Part shown: one piece after another, positions 44,522 through 53,092 of the stretch | How the letters are laid out: every line of letters begins with the position of its first letter | Position numbering within the stretch: position 1 is the stretch's first letter | Source of the DNA: Pseudomonas promysalinigenes | Lineage (GTDB): Bacteria; Pseudomonadota; Gammaproteobacteria; Pseudomonadales; Pseudomonadaceae | DNA length: 64,000 bases | NCBI RefSeq assembly: GCF_014269025.2 | Contig: NZ_CP077094.1 | Coordinates: 3,410,001-3,474,000, forward strand | Direction of reading: 5' to 3' | Translations under genes and position numbers: made by a program | Notes under the pieces: model-generated | The model's database searches: none | Seen by the model: the letters and a program-made list of their open reading frames with translations, nothing else | Told to the model about the DNA's origin: nothing

Positions 44522-44973
44522 GGCCTGGCCTCCGCGCCGCTGGCCGCCTGGCCGCTTTCTTTCAGGGCCTTGGTGACTTCAGGTGGCATGTACTTCTCAT
44601 CGTGCTTGGCCAACACCTCGTCGGCCACTACCACACCCTCGCTATTGAGCTTGCCAAGGGCAACGATGCCCTGCCCCTCACGGAACAGGTCCGGCAGAAT
44701 ACCGCGGTAGGTAATCGGCACCGATTTGTTGAAATCGGTGACCACGAAACGCACGTCCAGCGAATCCTGGGAGCGCTGCACAGAGCCCTTTTCGACCATA
44801 CCGCCTGCACGGATGCGTGTGTCCAGCGGCGCTTGGCCGTTGGCGATCTGGGTCGGGGTGTAGAACAGGTTGATATTCTGCTGCAAGGCGCTCAGGGCAA
44901 AGCCCACGGCGACCGCAACCCCGACCAGCAGGCCGAGGATCAGGAACAGACGTTTCTTGCGCTGCGGATTCAC
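44518..44973 (-). CDS. ccmE: Heme chaperone CcmE
   Basis: Carries heme through the periplasm covalently on a histidine. The 151-residue protein has a basic start and one membrane helix ([19 protein letters not shown]), an OB-fold domain, and H124 in [10 protein letters not shown] with Tyr128, the heme-binding motif. GTG at 44973 is the start: GGGAG precedes it and the ccmD stop overlaps it (GTGA). Longer in-frame upstream sequence belongs to ccmD in another frame. Confidence 0.95.
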   Translation of the reverse strand: MNPQRKKRLFLILGLLVGVAVAVGFALSALQQNINLFYTPTQIANGQAPLDTRIRAGGMVEKGSVQRSQDSLDVRFVVTDFNKSVPITYRGILPDLFREGQGIVALGKLNSEGVVVADEVLAKHDEKYMPPEVTKALKESGQAASGAEARP

Positions 44974-45146
44974 TGGTTGTTCTCCCGGCGCAAACGGCGC
45001 GCCTCTTCTTGCAGGTAGCGGCGCCGGGCCAACAGCGGGGCGGCGACATTGACCGCCAGCACCGCCAGGCAAATGCCATAAGCCGACCAGACATACAGGC
45101 CATGATGGCCCATGGCGAGAAAGTCGCCCAAGCTTGCGAAACTCAT
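44970..45146 (-). CDS. ccmD: Heme exporter subunit CcmD
   Basis: A 58-residue protein too short for usual ORF cut-offs. It begins [20 protein letters not shown] and continues with one membrane helix and a basic C-terminus ([18 protein letters not shown]), the standard CcmD layout. It starts with ATGA overlap on ccmC and ends with GTGA overlap on ccmE. It helps release holo-CcmE from CcmABC. Confidence 0.93.
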   Translation of the reverse strand: MSFASLGDFLAMGHHGLYVWSAYGICLAVLAVNVAAPLLARRRYLQEEARRLRRENNQ

Positions 45147-45910
45147 CGTACGGCCCTGCGCTTGAGGCTGTTCAACACCTCATCCTTGACCCAACTGGCA
45201 CGGGCTTCGCGCTTGAGCACTTCCAGGCGCATACGCAGCAGCAGTACGGCGCCAAAAAAGCAGTAGAAGCCCAGTGCCGTGCACAGCAGCGGCAGCCACA
45301 TCTCGGCGGGCATTGCAGGTTTTTCCGTGAGGGTGAAGGTCGCACCTTGATGCAACGTGTTCCACCACTGCACCGAATACTTGATGATCGGAATATTGAT
45401 CACCCCGACGATGGCCAGCACCGCGCAGGCCTTGGCGGCGCTGTCGCGGTTGCTGATGGCCTGGCCCAGGGCGATGATGCCGAAGTACAGGAACAGCAGA
45501 ATCAGCATCGAAGTCAGCCTGGCGTCCCATACCCACCAGCTGCCCCAGGTCGGTTTACCCCAGATGGCCCCGGTCACCAGCGCCACGGCCGTCATCCAGG
45601 CGCCAATGGGCGCTGCGCACTGCAGGGCGACATCGGCCAGTTTCATCTTCCACACCAGCCCAACCGCACCAGCCACGGCCAGCAACACATAGCAGGACTG
45701 CGCCAGCATCGCCGCCGGTACGTGGATATAGATGATGCGGAAGCTGTTGCCCTGCTGGTAGTCCTCAGGGGCGAAGGCCAGGCCCCAGACCACGCCTGTT
45801 ACCAGCAACAGGGCAGCCGAAATGGCCAACCAGGGCAGCATGCGGCCGCTGATGGCATAGAACCATTTAGGCGAACCCAGTTTGTGGAACCACGTCCAGC
45901 TTATTTTCAT
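45143..45910 (-). CDS. ccmC: Heme handling membrane protein CcmC
   Basis: Presents heme to CcmE. A 255-residue protein with six hydrophobic segments and the WWD signature [13 protein letters not shown]. Conserved His ligands lie in IYIHVPAA and towards the fifth helix ([10 protein letters not shown]). ATG at 45910 ([12 protein letters not shown]) is the likely start; an ATG three codons upstream is nearly as good, and an even longer form would overlap ccmB. A hairpin lies just upstream. Confidence 0.94.
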   Translation of the reverse strand: MKISWTWFHKLGSPKWFYAISGRMLPWLAISAALLLVTGVVWGLAFAPEDYQQGNSFRIIYIHVPAAMLAQSCYVLLAVAGAVGLVWKMKLADVALQCAAPIGAWMTAVALVTGAIWGKPTWGSWWVWDARLTSMLILLFLYFGIIALGQAISNRDSAAKACAVLAIVGVINIPIIKYSVQWWNTLHQGATFTLTEKPAMPAEMWLPLLCTALGFYCFFGAVLLLRMRLEVLKREARASWVKDEVLNSLKRRAVR

Positions 45911-45929
45911 CAGGTGCATCCGGTATTGG

Positions 45930-45947
45930 CCGGGCTTGGTAGCCCGG
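45930..45947 (-). other. Hairpin between ccmB and ccmC
   Basis: Perfect 7-bp stem CCGGGCT/AGCCCGG with a 4-base loop, placed between the ccmB stop and the ccmC start. It is the only gap with structure in an otherwise overlapping operon. Confidence 0.5.
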
Positions 45948-45953
45948 GACTCG

Positions 45954-46622
45954 TTATTCGCCAACGCTGATCTTTAGGCCGGCGGCGATCGCAAAGGGGG
46001 CCAGAGTGACGGCAAGGGCGGCCAGACTGGCCAGCCAGAGCAGCTGGCCGGTGGCCGGCATATTCTGCAACGCAGCCTGCAAGGCACCACTGCCCAGGAT
46101 CAATACTGGGATATACAACGGCAGAATCAGCAATGCCAGTAACAAACCACCGCGCTTGAGGCCAACCGTCAGCGCAGCGCCCACCGCACCCAGCAAGCTC
46201 AGCACCGGCGTACCCAGCAGCAGCGAGCCGAGCAGCACCGGCAGGCAATGGCTGGGCAAACCCAGCATCAAGGCCAGCAATGGCGCCAACAATACCAGCG
46301 CCAAGCCGGAAAAGATCCAGTGCGCCAGCACCTTGGCCAGCACCAACATGGCCAGCGGGTGGGGTGACAGCACCCACTGCTCAAGCGACCCGTCTTCGAA
46401 ATCGCTGCGAAACAGGCCATCGAGGGACAGCAGCACGGCCAGCAAGGCCGCAACCCACACCAGCCCTGGCGATAAGGTTTGCAACAACTGGCTTTCCGGG
46501 CCTACCGCCAAAGGAAACAACGCGACCACGATGGCAAAGAATACCAACGGGTTGGCAAGCTCCGCAGGGCGACGGAACAGCAGGCGTGCTTCACGGCGCA
46601 GCAATAGGATGAATACGCTCAT
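45954..46622 (-). CDS. ccmB: Heme exporter subunit CcmB
   Basis: Membrane subunit of the CcmABCD complex. The 222-residue protein has six hydrophobic segments; family blocks are [24 protein letters not shown], the [14 protein letters not shown] loop that contacts CcmA, and [23 protein letters not shown]. Overlaps ccmA by ATGA (46619-46622). Confidence 0.95.
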   Translation of the reverse strand: MSVFILLLRREARLLFRRPAELANPLVFFAIVVALFPLAVGPESQLLQTLSPGLVWVAALLAVLLSLDGLFRSDFEDGSLEQWVLSPHPLAMLVLAKVLAHWIFSGLALVLLAPLLALMLGLPSHCLPVLLGSLLLGTPVLSLLGAVGAALTVGLKRGGLLLALLILPLYIPVLILGSGALQAALQNMPATGQLLWLASLAALAVTLAPFAIAAGLKISVGE

Positions 46623-47251
46623 GCCGCCCACTGCCCCAGGTTCAATTCGCGGTAACCGCAAGGCTTGCGCTCCAGGGTGTGGTGCGTGGTCAGCACCACC
46701 GTACCGCCCTGTTCACAATGCGCCGCAAGGTGTGCTTCCAGTTGGGCCACGCCCTGCTTGTCGAGGGCGGTGAAAGGTTCGTCGAGAATCCACAGTGGCG
46801 GGCCGGGCAGGTACAGCCGGGCCAACGCCACACGGCGCTGCTGGCCGGCAGACAGGGTATGGCAGGCAACGTCTTCGAAACCGCGCAGGCCTACCGCTTG
46901 CAATGCCCCCCAGATGGCATCGCGGGTAGCAGGCTGATGCAGTGCGCAAAGCCAGGTAAGGTTTTCCTCGGCGGTGAGCAGGTCCTTGATGCCGGCGGCG
47001 TGGCCAATCCACAGCAGAATGCTAGCCAAGGCATGGCGCTGCTCACCCAGAGGCCGACCTGCCAGCAGGATCTGCCCAGCAGTGGGCTGCATCAGGCCCG
47101 CCAACAGGCGCAGCAGGCTGGTCTTGCCACTGCCGTTGGGGCCGCTGATCTGCAGCATGTCGCCGGGGCGCAGCTCGAAATCGAGGTGCTCGAACAGCAG
47201 GCGCCAGTCGCGCTCGCAGGCCAGGCCCGCGGCTTGGAGGTGAAGGGTCAC
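46619..47251 (-). CDS. ccmA: Heme exporter ATPase CcmA
   Basis: ATPase that releases holo-CcmE. The 210-residue ABC protein has Walker [10 protein letters not shown] at 37-45, signature [14 protein letters not shown], Walker [13 protein letters not shown] and H-loop TTHH. First gene of the nine-gene ccm operon, which is divergent from fliK across 132 bp. Confidence 0.96.
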   Translation of the reverse strand: MTLHLQAAGLACERDWRLLFEHLDFELRPGDMLQISGPNGSGKTSLLRLLAGLMQPTAGQILLAGRPLGEQRHALASILLWIGHAAGIKDLLTAEENLTWLCALHQPATRDAIWGALQAVGLRGFEDVACHTLSAGQQRRVALARLYLPGPPLWILDEPFTALDKQGVAQLEAHLAAHCEQGGTVVLTTHHTLERKPCGYRELNLGQWAA

Positions 47252-47371
47252 GGTATCGCCTTATCTATATGCGTCTCAAGTCGCCAACGTTGCTGCCGTT
47301 ATACTGGCAGTGACAGGCGGCAGGCATTATTGCATGTGCTGCCACGCTGCCAAGAGGGCGGGCCCCACAGG

Positions 47372-47381
47372 TTGTATACAA
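47372..47381. promoter_or_regulatory. TTGTATACAA palindrome abutting the fliK start
   Basis: Identical to the urate/glyoxylate operators but only two bases before the ATG at 47384, overlapping the translation initiation region. It may be a true operator or chance. Confidence 0.4.
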
Positions 47382-47383
47382 TC

Positions 47384-48943
47384 ATGACTGAAATCAATAG
47401 TCTCGGCGCACAAACCGCCATCAATTCACAAGCGATCAAGGCCCAACTGACCGGTGAACTGCTCAAGCTGACCCAGGCGCAACCTGGCCTGCTCAAGCCG
47501 GGCGAGACGGCTCAGGCCCAAGTGCTAACGATGCGTCAGAGCGGCACGAGCTTTCAGTTGGTGTTGCAAGTGATTCAGGCCAACGGCAGCCAGACCCAAC
47601 TGCAGGCCACTGCCAGCCAGCCCCTCGCACAAGGCAGCCAATTGACCGTCAGCCAGCCTGAAAGCAACCGCCTGGCGATCATGGTGCAACAGGCCAATGC
47701 CAGCAACGTCGCCACCCTCACCCAGCTCGATACCAGCAAGGTGCCGATTGGCACGTTGCTGCAGGGCAAGGTGCTGACCAACCAAGCATTGCCCCAGGCA
47801 GTTGGCGAAGCGGCCAGCTTTCGTTCGTTGGTCAGCTTGCTCAACACCGCCCAGGCTGGCGCCACCCTCACCATCGACAGCCCGCGACCCTTGCCGATCG
47901 GCAGTCTGCTCAGCGCTTTGGTGCAGGGCGACCAGTCGCTGCGCTTCGTGCCGCTCAGCGGTCGCCAGGATCAATTGAGCATCGCCCAGCAGTTGCCGGC
48001 GCAACAAGGCCGCCAGGCCTCCCTGCCCGGCCTGCTCGCTGCCCTGCAGCAAATTGCCGACAGCCAGGGCAGCGATGGTGAGCTGCGCAGCACTGCCAGC
48101 AGCGTGTTGGCCAGCCTGCCAGATGCCCGCCAGCTGGCTGACGGCAAAACGCTGGCCCAGGCCCTGAACAACAGCGGTGCCTTCCTCGAAGCCAAGCTGC
48201 TCGGCGGCCTGGGTGCCAACGTCGCCACTGACTTAAAAGCCCAGTTGTTGCGGCTGGTGGCGCAGGCTTCGGTCAACGCACCGGGCACCCCGCTAACAGC
48301 AGCAAGCCCGCTGGCCCAGGCCCTGCCAGCCATGGCCCGCAGCGCGTTGGGCATGCTCGATAGAGTAAGCCCCAGAACACCGCCCGGCGCCTTTCCGCTA
48401 CCGTCGCGGCTGTTGCAGGCAATGGAGGACGAAGGCGACTTGCAACAACTGCTGCGCTTGGCCGCCGCTGCCATCTCGCGCCTGCAAAGCCACGCCCTGA
48501 GCAGCCTGCAGCAATCGGGCACCCTGGATAACGGCAACTTGCAAAGCACATGGCAAACCGAAGTGCCCATCCGCCACGGCCAGGAGTTCGTGCCCTTGCA
48601 GGTAAAGTTGCAGCGCGAAGAAACCCCGGATCAACAAGCCGAGCGCCAGCAACGCGAGCAGAATGATCCGTTGCAAGCACTCTGGCGCATCGACCTGGCA
48701 TTCGACCTGGCACCGCTGGGGCCGTTACAGGTGCAGGCACAACTGAGTCAGGGCCGGTTATCAGGCCAGCTTTGGGCCGAGCGTGAGCAAACTGCCCAAC
48801 TGATCGACCACCAGCTTGGCGACCTACGCGCCCGCCTGCTGGCACGCGGCCTGGACGTTGGCGAGCTAGCGTGCCATACCGGCATCCCACCACAGGGCCC
48901 GCGCACGCGGGTGGAGCAACGTTGGGTGGACGAAACCGCATGA
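47384..48943 (+). CDS. FliK-like flagellar hook-length control protein
   Basis: A 519-residue protein, Gln/Ala/Leu-rich and without a signal peptide. The N-terminal two thirds is low-complexity, as in FliK rulers; the C-terminal part holds the Flg_hook domain: IRHGQEFVPLQVKLQREE, ALWRIDLAFDLAPLGPLQVQAQL and GRLSGQLWAE. The ATG at 48940 of the FlhB-like gene overlaps its stop. The main fliK of pseudomonads lies in the fli cluster, so this is probably a second, paralogous length-control protein. Confidence 0.8.
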   Translation: MTEINSLGAQTAINSQAIKAQLTGELLKLTQAQPGLLKPGETAQAQVLTMRQSGTSFQLVLQVIQANGSQTQLQATASQPLAQGSQLTVSQPESNRLAIMVQQANASNVATLTQLDTSKVPIGTLLQGKVLTNQALPQAVGEAASFRSLVSLLNTAQAGATLTIDSPRPLPIGSLLSALVQGDQSLRFVPLSGRQDQLSIAQQLPAQQGRQASLPGLLAALQQIADSQGSDGELRSTASSVLASLPDARQLADGKTLAQALNNSGAFLEAKLLGGLGANVATDLKAQLLRLVAQASVNAPGTPLTAASPLAQALPAMARSALGMLDRVSPRTPPGAFPLPSRLLQAMEDEGDLQQLLRLAAAAISRLQSHALSSLQQSGTLDNGNLQSTWQTEVPIRHGQEFVPLQVKLQREETPDQQAERQQREQNDPLQALWRIDLAFDLAPLGPLQVQAQLSQGRLSGQLWAEREQTAQLIDHQLGDLRARLLARGLDVGELACHTGIPPQGPRTRVEQRWVDETA

Positions 48944-49275
48944 GCAGCAAGCAACCGCGCCAGGCCATTGCCCTTAGCTATGATGGCCAACAGGCACCCA
49001 CCCTCAGCGCCAAAGGCGACGACGAACTGGCCGAAGCCATTCTGGCACTGGCCCGCGAACACGAAGTGCCGATCTACGAGAATGCGGACCTGGTGCGCCT
49101 TTTGGCACGCCTGGAACTGGGTGAGCAGATTCCTGAAGCACTGTACCTGACCATCGCCGAGATCATTGCTTTCGCCTGGCAACTACGCGGCAGGGTCCCG
49201 GTGGACTTCGTCGACTGCCCTCCCGAAGAGCGCGACATCACCCCGGCCTTGAACGGCTTGCCGCATCCACGCTGA
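48940..49275 (+). CDS. FlhB C-terminal-domain-like protein (FlhX/YlqH type)
   Basis: A 111-residue protein matching only the cytoplasmic C-terminal half of FlhB: AIALSYDGQQAP, LALAREHEVPIYEN, LARLELGEQIPEALYLTIAEIIAFAWQL. The autocleavage NPTH is absent; the chain starts just where the cleaved fragment would. Coupled by ATGA to the FliK-like gene, it parallels the YlqG/YlqH pair of Bacillus and FlhX of Helicobacter. It may bind FliK or stand in for FlhB's substrate-switch domain. Confidence 0.88.
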   Translation: MSSKQPRQAIALSYDGQQAPTLSAKGDDELAEAILALAREHEVPIYENADLVRLLARLELGEQIPEALYLTIAEIIAFAWQLRGRVPVDFVDCPPEERDITPALNGLPHPR

Positions 49276-49358
49276 GTGCAGCCGGTACATGTTTAGTACC
49301 CCGTGCAAGGCCGAGCTAGGCACCTTTGCGGCTCCTTACGCAAGCAAAGGCCACAGCC

Positions 49359-52115
49359 ATGACCAACGCCTTCATCAATGACGCTGGCATCCAGTTCGCT
49401 CGCCAGCACCTGAGCCTCTTCCCACGGCCTGACCGCGCTGCCCACGACGCGCTCAAACAGTGGGCAAGCAACCGCGGCGTAGCGCTTGACCCCGATCAAA
49501 CCGACGTGGTCACCTTTCACTACCAGCCCAGCGCCGATCGAGTACATATCGACGGTGTGATCACGGCCAAAAGCACGCTGACCCAAGCGATGCTCTCCAA
49601 TTGGCAGGGCGAGTCGAACAACAACCTGATCGGTGGTCTGTTTGGTGAACCGTGGGCCGGGCATCTGCCAGGGCTTATCACTGTGGTCGATGCCTTGCGC
49701 CCGCCGGCATGGAACGCCGCCGGTGCCAATTACCAAGTGTTCAATGGTGTCTTCCGGCGCACCGTGCCACAGGTATATGGCCCACAAACCCTGCTGGGCC
49801 TTCCGGCCGAGGATCTGCAGCGGTTCATCTGGAACATGGACTTTCACAGCGCCTACAAAAGCATGCTCGATCGCTACTGGACCGAGGCGCGCCACAGCCA
49901 CCAGACCTTGGCCAAGATGGCCTTCATCGCCGCCTGCAACAAGCAGGTAAGCGAAGGCAGCCTGGACGACACCGGGCGTCAGCTAGCCTGGCAGGCCGCA
50001 GGCCTACTCCCCAGGTCTGCCAATTTCGGTATGCGCGTGCTGAACGTCTATGGCTACAGTGCAACCGACTTGGTGTTCATGTACGACAAGAAGATGCTCA
50101 ACGCTCTGCTGTATGTGCCAGGCAATGACTCGCCCTTTCACACTGTCGCCGGCCCTGCTGGCCTTAAGGACTGGGTGGCCGAGCAATGCAAAGACCCCGT
50201 CAAACGTACCGCCCTGGCCGAGCACTTTGCCCTCGCCGATAGGCCTGACGGCCTGGACTTCAGCGGCCTGCACACGGCACTGGAAGGCCTTGCCGTTTAC
50301 CCGGCCGTTTACCGGCTGTCCCCCAACCGCCCTGGTTTCACTACCAACGGCGTCTGGTCGCCCCGCACCTATGTCAACTACCGAGCCGACAAGTACAGCC
50401 CGGCCATCACCGGCGATCTGTTCCAGGCCCTGACTGACCGCCAGCGGGCGCGCAGCTATCAGGATGCCGACACGCTGATCACCGACGACAGCGAGGTCAG
50501 CAAAGGGCGTTGGCGCGGTTACTTCAACTCGGCCCTCAGCCTGCTTGGGCCGCTGGCGATCGTGCTGCCGGAGCTGGCGCCGCTGTTCGCTGTGGGCGGC
50601 ATTGCTCAGTTCGGCCTAGGGCTGGACGCGGCCATCAATGCCAAGGGGGTCGACCAGCAGGCGGCTGGGGCCGGCGAAGCCTCGTTCGGGGTACTCAACG
50701 CCCTGCCGCTGTTGATCGCCGGGGCGGCCAAGGCTCCGGCGCTGTATCGGTTCAAGTCCGAGGGGTTTCTTGCCCCGCGCGAGGTCAATGGCCAACTAGG
50801 CTATCCCTTGAGTCCGATGGACCCACCTGTCTTGCCCGCCGACCAGGCCCTGGAATATTTCCAACTCCCAGACCCCGTCGCGCCGCTCGAAGGTGCTGAC
50901 CAAGCCACTCGTGACGCGATCATCCGCCTCACGCGATTCAACGGCGAACCCGACACCCTGACTGGAGTGATCGCAGGTTATACGGCCGATATGCTTTATG
51001 ACGTCCAGGCCGATGCGTTCATACAGCGCGGCGACCGCAATGCGGTAAACCCGACACTGTATCGTGGCCAAGTGGGCAGCAGAAACCTGGTGCGAGTCCC
51101 CGAAGGCAGGGCGGTAACCGATCAAATGCGCACGGCCAGCCTGCGCGCCCTGGGTGTGGATCTGCCACTGCCGGTAACGGTGCCAGAATTCCCGCTGCAA
51201 GCGAGCAGCACAATCCCTGAGCAGATCCTCAGCATCTGGGTGGGCGACCGAGCGATACCCGACAACCTGCTCGCCAACCTCGCCAAAAATAGCCAGACGG
51301 TGGCCGGTTCACGTTTCAGCCTGCGCCTGTACCTCTCCAACGAGTCACCCGTTGCTTATGCGCGCAACCTGCAACGCCTGGCCCAGCACGCCCCCAATGT
51401 CAGGGTGCTGACGCTGGAAGAGCAGCCGTTCTATGCCCAGTTCAGGGAAAGTGCGAACTATCCTCAGTATCGGGCCGCGATCGATGGCAATGGAGGCATC
51501 GGGCGCAACTTCTCCAGCGCAGCGGACGTGTTGCGTTTCCCTTTGCTCAACCATGAGGGGGGCCTGTACATGGACATCGACGACCGGCTGCTGGCCGAGG
51601 GTGAGCATGCAGTGACCATCAACGGCCGTAACTATGGGCCACCGGCCAAGGCCCTAGACGCCACCTCCCTGCAAAGCACACCCGATGGACTGTTGCTCTA
51701 CCCTCCGATCGCCAACGAGCGGATGAACATCCACTGTATCTACAACACTAGCCTGATCGGCAGCCATGCCAATAACCCGACATTGCTGGCGATCAGCGAA
51801 GAAATGCATGCGCGGTTCCAGGCCAACCCTGACTTCTACAACAGCAAGCCGGACCCCATGCTCGACCCGGTGGGTTTCGCACGCTACGCCAATACCCTCA
51901 GCAGGCTGACCGGGCCAACTTTACTCACTGACATGACCGACCGCCTGCTGCCTGACCTCAAAACGATCAGGCAAATCACCAACCTCGACTCGCTATCGAC
52001 GATCAATGCTGAGCAATTCATCGACCGCGCCGCCTACAAAGCGGCCATGGAGCGCTACTTGCCACTGAACGGTATCGCCAAAATCGGCAGCAACCACTCG
52101 TGGGCCAAGCCTTGA
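49359..52115 (+). CDS. TcdB-like glycosyltransferase effector
   Basis: A 918-residue predicted toxin. The N-terminus (about 1-500) is of the dermonecrotic DUF6543 type by eye, with YVPGN at 252 and hydrophobic segments at about 393-422. The C-terminal domain (about 617-900) resembles clostridial glucosylating toxins: IPEQILSIWVGD, AADVLRFPLLNHEGGLYMDIDD with the DxD metal/UDP-sugar motif at 739-741, then NTSLIGSHANNP and C-terminal SNHSWAKP. ATG at 49359 follows AAGG loosely. No secretion signal. Lies between flagellar genes on the strand opposite to the che block. Confidence 0.82.
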   Translation: MTNAFINDAGIQFARQHLSLFPRPDRAAHDALKQWASNRGVALDPDQTDVVTFHYQPSADRVHIDGVITAKSTLTQAMLSNWQGESNNNLIGGLFGEPWAGHLPGLITVVDALRPPAWNAAGANYQVFNGVFRRTVPQVYGPQTLLGLPAEDLQRFIWNMDFHSAYKSMLDRYWTEARHSHQTLAKMAFIAACNKQVSEGSLDDTGRQLAWQAAGLLPRSANFGMRVLNVYGYSATDLVFMYDKKMLNALLYVPGNDSPFHTVAGPAGLKDWVAEQCKDPVKRTALAEHFALADRPDGLDFSGLHTALEGLAVYPAVYRLSPNRPGFTTNGVWSPRTYVNYRADKYSPAITGDLFQALTDRQRARSYQDADTLITDDSEVSKGRWRGYFNSALSLLGPLAIVLPELAPLFAVGGIAQFGLGLDAAINAKGVDQQAAGAGEASFGVLNALPLLIAGAAKAPALYRFKSEGFLAPREVNGQLGYPLSPMDPPVLPADQALEYFQLPDPVAPLEGADQATRDAIIRLTRFNGEPDTLTGVIAGYTADMLYDVQADAFIQRGDRNAVNPTLYRGQVGSRNLVRVPEGRAVTDQMRTASLRALGVDLPLPVTVPEFPLQASSTIPEQILSIWVGDRAIPDNLLANLAKNSQTVAGSRFSLRLYLSNESPVAYARNLQRLAQHAPNVRVLTLEEQPFYAQFRESANYPQYRAAIDGNGGIGRNFSSAADVLRFPLLNHEGGLYMDIDDRLLAEGEHAVTINGRNYGPPAKALDATSLQSTPDGLLLYPPIANERMNIHCIYNTSLIGSHANNPTLLAISEEMHARFQANPDFYNSKPDPMLDPVGFARYANTLSRLTGPTLLTDMTDRLLPDLKTIRQITNLDSLSTINAEQFIDRAAYKAAMERYLPLNGIAKIGSNHSWAKP

Positions 52116-52174
52116 GGCCGTGACGCTCTCGGCGAGCAATGACAAGGCGGCATGACGCCGCCTTGTACGGCCTC
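52114..52174. terminator. Nested bidirectional hairpin between convergent genes
   Basis: Outer stem GAGGCCGT (52114-52121)/ACGGCCTC (52167-52174) and inner stem CAAGGCGGC (52143-52151)/GCCGCCTTG (52157-52165). It touches both stop codons, one of the glycosyltransferase gene and one of the DUF2802 gene. Confidence 0.6.
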
Positions 52175-52568
52175 AATCGGCACGATGCAATTTGCTCATC
52201 AGCTCAGCCTCAGCTTGGGTCAAACCGCAAGTTTCGGTGAGCTCTGCCACGCTGGCGCCCATACCCACCAACCTTGCGGCTTGGGTAAAGGTGGCGCTGC
52301 TGGGGTCGCGCTGCTCCAGCTGCTGAAGTTTTTCCGGCAGTGGCGCCACGGTCGCACGCAGTTCATGGATGGCCTCCCCCATCCGCACAGTACCGTTCTG
52401 GTAGTCGTCCAGGCGTTTGGCCAGGTCCTTGATGCGCTGGTCACGTAGCGCGTCGCCCACGGCCTGTTGCGCTGCCAGCTCACGCTGGCGTTTGCTGTAG
52501 TTGAGGAAGAACCACAGGCTCAGGGCCCACAGCAGCGCCAGGAAGATCACCGCTACCTCGAAGATCAA
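52173..52568 (-). CDS. DUF2802 family protein
   Basis: A 131-residue protein with an N-terminal membrane helix (VAVIFLALLWALSLWFFL), a coiled-coil of heptads (LAAQQAVGDALRDQRIKDLAKRL) and a C-terminal helix-turn-helix-like tail (VGMGASVAELTETCGLTQAEAELMSKLH). It comes last in the che-mot-par-cheW gene run, its usual place in pseudomonads. Function unknown; a polar chemotaxis-array role is suggested only by location. Confidence 0.85.
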   Translation of the reverse strand: MIFEVAVIFLALLWALSLWFFLNYSKRQRELAAQQAVGDALRDQRIKDLAKRLDDYQNGTVRMGEAIHELRATVAPLPEKLQQLEQRDPSSATFTQAARLVGMGASVAELTETCGLTQAEAELMSKLHRAD

Positions 52569-52569
52569 C

Positions 52570-53049
52570 TCAGATGTTCTCCAGCTCGGACCACTCTTCT
52601 TCGGTCATCATCTTGTCCAGCTCAACCAGAATCAGCAGTTCGCCATTCTTGTTGCACACACCTTGAATGAACTTGGCCGACTCCTCGTTACCCACGTTCG
52701 GCGCCGTCTCGATTTCCGACTGACGCAGGTACACCACTTCAGCGACGCTGTCGACGAGGATGCCCACCACTTGCTTGTCGGCCTCGATGATGACGATGCG
52801 CGTATTGTCAGTGACATCCGAAGGCATCAGGCCGAAACGCTGGCGGGTGTCGATCACCGTCACCACGTTGCCGCGCAGGTTGATGATGCCCAGCACATAA
52901 CTCGGCGCGCCTGGCACCGGTGCGATTTCGGTGTAGCGCAACACTTCCTGCACCTGCATCACATTGATGCCGTAGGACTCATTGTCCAAACGGAAGGTTA
53001 CCCATTGCAGGATCGGATCTTCAGAACCTTGCCCAGACGACTTTTTCAT
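52570..53049 (-). CDS. cheW: Chemotaxis coupling protein CheW
   Basis: Links receptors to the CheA kinase. The 159-residue protein is a single CheW domain: QWVTFRLDNESYGINVMQVQEVLR, PGAPSYVLGIINLRGNVVTVID, and VGILVDSVAEVV. The ATG is decided by the domain start; a compact hairpin (CCGCC-GTT-GGCGG, 53072-53084) separates it from parP. Confidence 0.95.
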   Translation of the reverse strand: MKKSSGQGSEDPILQWVTFRLDNESYGINVMQVQEVLRYTEIAPVPGAPSYVLGIINLRGNVVTVIDTRQRFGLMPSDVTDNTRIVIIEADKQVVGILVDSVAEVVYLRQSEIETAPNVGNEESAKFIQGVCNKNGELLILVELDKMMTEEEWSELENI

Positions 53050-53092
53050 TGCCCTAGCCCTCTTAATCCGCCGTTGGCGGTTGTGTTCGCAG

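Noticed and set aside
47281-47320. Possible sigma-54 promoter before fliK
   Set aside because: GG and GC elements are present but the spacing is 11 and not the required 10, so I do not call it.
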